From Streptomyces sp. Root431 (GTDB lineage: Bacteria; Actinomycetota; Actinomycetes; Streptomycetales; Streptomycetaceae): a stretch of 64,000 bases of DNA. Positions 60,532 to 64,000 of the stretch are shown here, in pieces (position 1 is the first letter of the stretch; each line of letters starts with the position of its first letter). Location: NCBI RefSeq assembly GCF_001426585.1, contig NZ_LMEI01000006.1, positions 486,956-550,955 of the forward strand. Reading direction: 5' to 3'. Both the position numbers and the translations under genes were made by a program. The notes below the pieces were generated by a model that made no database searches, was not told the DNA's origin, and was given only the letters and a program-made list of their open reading frames with translations.

Positions 60532-62772
60532 GTGCCCTCACACCCGAACCAGAACAACGCCGTTCCGGCCGGCAGCGCCATGCCGGCCGGCAGCGCCGCT
60601 CCGACGGACAGCACCGACGTCCCACCCGTCGCCGCCCCGCCCGCCGCCGCGCCGCCCGTCAAGGCCCCGCCCGCCGGGGCTTCCCCCGCCGGTGCGGCCA
60701 CCCGGCCGGTGCCCGGTCCCGCGCGGCCCCCGGGAAGCGCGGCCGGCGGGTCCTTCGGCGGTCCTTTCGGCGCGCCCGCGTTCCGGACCGAGCGGCAGCC
60801 CCGTACCGCGCCCGCCGGGCACATGATCGTCTGCGGGGACGACGCCCTCGCCCACCGCCTCGCGGGCGAGCTGCACGGGGTGTACGGGGAGCGGGTCACC
60901 CTCCTCGTACCGGTACGGCCCGACGCCCCGAGCACTCCCATCGCCCGCACGGGCAGGGCCCTCGCCCTCTTCGGACGCGTCACCGCCGCCGTCACCCGCA
61001 CCACCACCGCCACCGCGCCAGCCGGTGGCGACGGAGACAGGGACGGCGGCGAGCCGACCGGCACGCTGCGGGTCGTCGAGGCCGCGGAGGCCGACGACCG
61101 GGCCCTGGTGGACGCCGGAGTCGAGCGCGCCGCCGCGCTCGCGCTCGTCCACGAGGACGACGAGACCAACATCCGGGCCGCGCTCACCGCCCGCCGCCTC
61201 AATCCCCGGCTGCGCCTGGTCATCCGGCTCTACAACCGCAAGCTCGGCCAGCACCTCGAAACCCTCCTCGACCAGGCCGCCGCCGTCGCCGAACCGGGCC
61301 TCGACCCCGAGAAGCTCGACGCCGCCACCACCGTCCTCTCCGACGTCGACACCGCGGCCCCGGGGCTCGCCGCCGCGGCCGTGGCGGGCACCACCAAGGT
61401 CGTCCAGGCGGGCGGACTCCTGCTCCAGGCCCTGGAACGGACACCGCCCGCGGGCGAGGCACCCGACCCCGGCCGGTGCACCCTCGCGCTGCTGTCCGCC
61501 ACGGCCCGCGACCCGGCGGGCTGCGAGGGCTCCGAGCGCAGCGGCGACGAGGGCCCGCGGCTGCTGCCGGACGACCGAACGGTGGCCGCCGCCACCGGCC
61601 GGGCCGCCATCACCCTCGAAGCGGTCACCCCGGCCGCCCCGAGCTCCCCGTCCGGCCGCTTCGGCGGCTCCGGGCTGCCCGTCGCCTCGCTCTTCTCGCG
61701 CCGCCTGCGCTGGTCCCTCGGCGGAGCGGCCGGCGCCGTCCTCGCCCTGGCCCTCGCCTCCACCTTCACGACCGGCGACCACCCCCTGCACGCCGCCTAT
61801 CTGACGCTCCTCGACGTCTTCGCCATCGGCGACCCGGCCGTCGGCGAGCCGACCGGCCGTCAGGTCCTGCAGATCCTCGCCGGGTTCGTCGGACTGCTCC
61901 TGCTGCCCGTGATCGTCGCCGCCCTCCTCGAAGGCCTCGGGACCTTCCGCACGGCGACCACGCTGCGCCGCCCGCCGCGCGGACTCTCCGGCCACGTCGT
62001 CCTCCTCGGCCTCGGCAAGGTCGGCACCCGGGTCCTCGCCCGGCTCCGCCGGATGGACATCCCCGTCGTCTGCGTCGAGTCCGACCCGGAGGCCCGCGGC
62101 ATCGCCGTCGCCCGGCGGCTGCGCGTCCCCACCGTCATCGGCGACGTCACCGAGGAAGGCGTCCTGGAGGCCGCCCGCATCCACCGCGCCCACGCCCTCC
62201 TCGCCCTGACCAGCGTCGACATCACCAACCTGGAGGCGGCGCTCTCCGCCCGCTCCGTCAGCCCCGAGCTGCGGGTCGTGCTCCGTCTGTACGACGACGA
62301 CTTCGCCACCGCCGTCTACCGCACCCTGCGCACCGCCCACCCCGAGGCGCGCACCCGCAGCCGCAGCGTCTCCCACCTCGCCGCGCCCGCCTTCGCCGGG
62401 GCCATGATGGGCCGCCAGATCCTCGGCGCCGTACCCGTCGAGCGCCGGGTCCTGCTCTTCGCCGCCGTCGACGTCGCGGACCACCCGCTCCTGGAGCACC
62501 GCACGGTCGCCGAGGCCTTCACGCCCGGAGCCTGGCGGGTGGTCGCCCTCGACCGGGCCGCCCCCGCGTACGGCGTCCCGTACGGCACCGGGGCCGCGGC
62601 CCGCGGCCAGGACTGGCGCCTCGCCCCGGACCGGGTCCTCGGCCCGGCCGACCGGGTGATCGTGGCCGCGACCCGCAGGGGGCTCGCCGAACTCCTCGGC
62701 CGCGGCGCCGCGACGGGCCGCGGTACGGCCGCTGCCGCACCGGACAACTCCGTACAGGCGGAGCGGGGTTGA
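60532..62772 (+). CDS. TrkA-N/RCK domain membrane protein (ion channel-like)
   Basis: 746 residues. Residues ~1-95 are low-complexity Ala/Pro with AGSAxPAGSA repeats. ~96-300: a degenerate first RCK domain (GHMIVCGDDALAHRLAGELHG; VIRLYNRKLGQHLETLL). ~385-410 and ~440-465: membrane helices. The intervening hydrophobic stretch (HPLHAAYLTLLDVFAIGDPA) occupies the pore-loop position. ~480-720: a second RCK with intact GLGKVGTRVLARLRRMDIPVVCVESD and VIGDVTEEGVLEAARI. The plan resembles CASTOR/TrkA-like potassium or calcium channels, yet no TVGYG selectivity filter is visible, so ion selectivity is open. GTG start with weak ribosome site. Confidence 0.82.
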   Translation: MPSHPNQNNAVPAGSAMPAGSAAPTDSTDVPPVAAPPAAAPPVKAPPAGASPAGAATRPVPGPARPPGSAAGGSFGGPFGAPAFRTERQPRTAPAGHMIVCGDDALAHRLAGELHGVYGERVTLLVPVRPDAPSTPIARTGRALALFGRVTAAVTRTTTATAPAGGDGDRDGGEPTGTLRVVEAAEADDRALVDAGVERAAALALVHEDDETNIRAALTARRLNPRLRLVIRLYNRKLGQHLETLLDQAAAVAEPGLDPEKLDAATTVLSDVDTAAPGLAAAAVAGTTKVVQAGGLLLQALERTPPAGEAPDPGRCTLALLSATARDPAGCEGSERSGDEGPRLLPDDRTVAAATGRAAITLEAVTPAAPSSPSGRFGGSGLPVASLFSRRLRWSLGGAAGAVLALALASTFTTGDHPLHAAYLTLLDVFAIGDPAVGEPTGRQVLQILAGFVGLLLLPVIVAALLEGLGTFRTATTLRRPPRGLSGHVVLLGLGKVGTRVLARLRRMDIPVVCVESDPEARGIAVARRLRVPTVIGDVTEEGVLEAARIHRAHALLALTSVDITNLEAALSARSVSPELRVVLRLYDDDFATAVYRTLRTAHPEARTRSRSVSHLAAPAFAGAMMGRQILGAVPVERRVLLFAAVDVADHPLLEHRTVAEAFTPGAWRVVALDRAAPAYGVPYGTGAAARGQDWRLAPDRVLGPADRVIVAATRRGLAELLGRGAATGRGTAAAAPDNSVQAERG

Positions 62773-62833
62773 CCGTAGGATCTGACCGCCCGCGTGCCGC
62801 TCCGGCCCGCCTCCGCAGTCAGGAGTGCCTACC

Positions 62834-64000
62834 GTGAACACCCCGCCCAGCGCCGCCCCCGGCCGGCCGCCGCACCGCATGGACCCGGCCGGCGGCTGCC
62901 CGCACGCGGCGAACGCCCGGCTGCTCGCCGAGGGCGCCGTGACCCCGGTGGTCCTGCCCGGCGAGATCGAGGGCATGGCGGTACTCGGCCACGATGCCCT
63001 CCGCGACTTCCTCTCCCACCCCGACGTCGCCAAGGGCGCCCAGCACTTCACCGCCCTCACCGAGGGCCGGATACCCGACGGCTGGCCCCTGCGCACCTTC
63101 GCCACCGTCCCCGGCATGACCACCGCGGACGGCGCCGACCACCGCCGCCTGCGCGCCCTGGTCAGCAGCGCCTTCACCGCGCGCCGGGTCGAGGAGCTCC
63201 GCCCGCGCGTCGAGGCCGTCACGGCCGGGCTCCTCGACGGACTCGCCGAGGCCGCCCGGACCGGCGGCGGCGTCGCCGACCTGCGCCGCCACTACGCGCT
63301 CCCGCTGCCCCTCGGCGTCATCTGCGAACTCCTCGGCGTCGACCCCGCCCACCAGGACCGGCTGCACCGCCTCTCCAGCCTCGTCGTCGCCACCGACACC
63401 GAGCCCGCTCAGGCCGTCGCCGCCAACCGCGAACTCGTCGAGCTGCTCGCCTCCATCGCCGGCGACAAGGCCCGGGCACCCGGCGACGACCTCACCAGCG
63501 CGCTCATCGCCGCCCGGGACGAGGGCGGCGACCGGCTGAGCCAGCCCGAGCTGATCGGCACCCTGCTCCTGATGATCATCGCGGGGCACGAGACCACGCT
63601 GAACCTCGTCACCAACGCCGTACGGGCGCTCTGCGGCCACCGGGAGCAGCTCGCCCTCGTCCTCGAAGGCCGGGCCGCGTGGGCGGACGTGGTGGAGGAG
63701 ACCCTGCGCTGGGACAGCCCGGTCAGCTACTTCCCGTTCCGCTACCCCACCCGGGACCTGACGGTCGACGGCACCCTCATCCCCCGGGGCACCCCCGTCC
63801 TCGCCGGCTACTCGGCGGCGGGCCGCGACGCGAAGGCCCACGGCCCGGACGCCGACCGTTTCGACATCACCCGCACCACGGCGGCGAAGCACCTCTCGCT
63901 CGGTCACGGCCCCCACTACTGTCTGGGCGCCCCGCTCGCCCGCATGGAGGCCGCGATCGCCCTGGAGGCGCTCTTCACCCGCTTCCCCGACCTGGACCTC
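62834..64000 (+). CDS. cytochrome P450, truncated by the window edge
   Basis: 389 codons visible; the C terminus lies beyond the right edge. I-helix oxygen-binding motif IIAGHETT near residue 250, K-helix ExxR in VVEETLRWDSP, and the haem-ligand loop LSLGHGPHYCLGAPLARME with the axial Cys near 361 (the usual first Phe of FGxGxHxC is replaced by Leu). PGMTTADGADHRRLRALVSSAFT is the C-helix region. It is a soluble class I P450 that would need ferredoxin and reductase; none is nearby in the window. GTG start with AGGAG upstream. It may oxidise a secondary metabolite or xenobiotic. Confidence 0.93.
   Translation, partial: MNTPPSAAPGRPPHRMDPAGGCPHAANARLLAEGAVTPVVLPGEIEGMAVLGHDALRDFLSHPDVAKGAQHFTALTEGRIPDGWPLRTFATVPGMTTADGADHRRLRALVSSAFTARRVEELRPRVEAVTAGLLDGLAEAARTGGGVADLRRHYALPLPLGVICELLGVDPAHQDRLHRLSSLVVATDTEPAQAVAANRELVELLASIAGDKARAPGDDLTSALIAARDEGGDRLSQPELIGTLLLMIIAGHETTLNLVTNAVRALCGHREQLALVLEGRAAWADVVEETLRWDSPVSYFPFRYPTRDLTVDGTLIPRGTPVLAGYSAAGRDAKAHGPDADRFDITRTTAAKHLSLGHGPHYCLGAPLARMEAAIALEALFTRFPDLDL

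Overview
The window is chromosomal DNA of a high-GC actinomycete, almost certainly a Streptomyces. Codons in the real reading frames end in G or C almost without exception. Many family members are typical of the genus: the 481-residue GAPDH, a monomeric isocitrate dehydrogenase, a DUF5133 protein, a DUF6058 protein, an encapsulin with DyP peroxidase, and a putative cysteine-type leader peptide. I count about 45 credible protein genes and no rRNA or tRNA. Both edges cut a gene: an amidohydrolase on the left and a cytochrome P450 on the right.

Layout. 1-6.4 kb: a minus-strand catabolic operon (enoyl-CoA hydratase, acetoacetyl-CoA synthetase, 3-hydroxyacyl-CoA dehydrogenase, amidohydrolase, sugar kinase). 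The first four genes are joined by 4-nt start/stop overlaps. A divergent MarR regulator faces them across a perfect 19-bp inverted repeat. 6.4-8.6 kb: a DUF4157 (extracellular contractile injection system-associated) protein with a predicted His-Me finger nuclease tail. 8.7-15.8 kb: a deazaflavin-type oxidoreductase, a LysR regulator, then a MoeA-like protein coupled to a FUSC membrane protein and convergent with an FdhF/YdeP molybdoenzyme. 16-18.4 kb: DyP peroxidase, encapsulin and a DUF1345 membrane protein. 18.5-25.3 kb: GreA-like factor, secreted subtilase, secreted GH8 enzyme, a stand-alone AICAR transformylase and GAPDH. 25.3-31.5 kb: acetyltransferase, serine hydrolase, VanW protein, IclR and LacI regulators and a monooxygenase.

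31.7-44.7 kb is the most unusual part. A 1513-residue membrane protein joins GAF/PAS-like, GGDEF and EAL modules to a complete PLP-dependent alpha-oxoamine synthase, and it is translationally coupled to a methyltransferase. Next to it lie three glycosyltransferase genes, one of them fused to a nucleotide kinase-like P-loop domain, then a GH15 glycosidase and a PAP2-like membrane protein. 44.7-52.9 kb: isocitrate dehydrogenase, an ECF sigma factor fused through a membrane segment to an extracellular CAP domain, a second CAP protein, a universal stress protein, a DszC/SfnB-like flavoprotein and an Rrf2 regulator. 53-64 kb: a short leader peptide upstream of a glutathionyl-hydroquinone-reductase-like protein, an NAD-dependent epimerase, DUF5133, a short UvrA homologue, DUF6058, a D-Ala-D-Ala carboxypeptidase, a TrkA-N/RCK ion-channel-like protein and the P450.

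The best candidates for an undescribed system are the c-di-GMP/oxoamine synthase fusion with its neighbours, the orphan DUF4157-nuclease protein, and the kinase-glycosyltransferase fusion, which is preceded by two unrecognised coupled reading frames.
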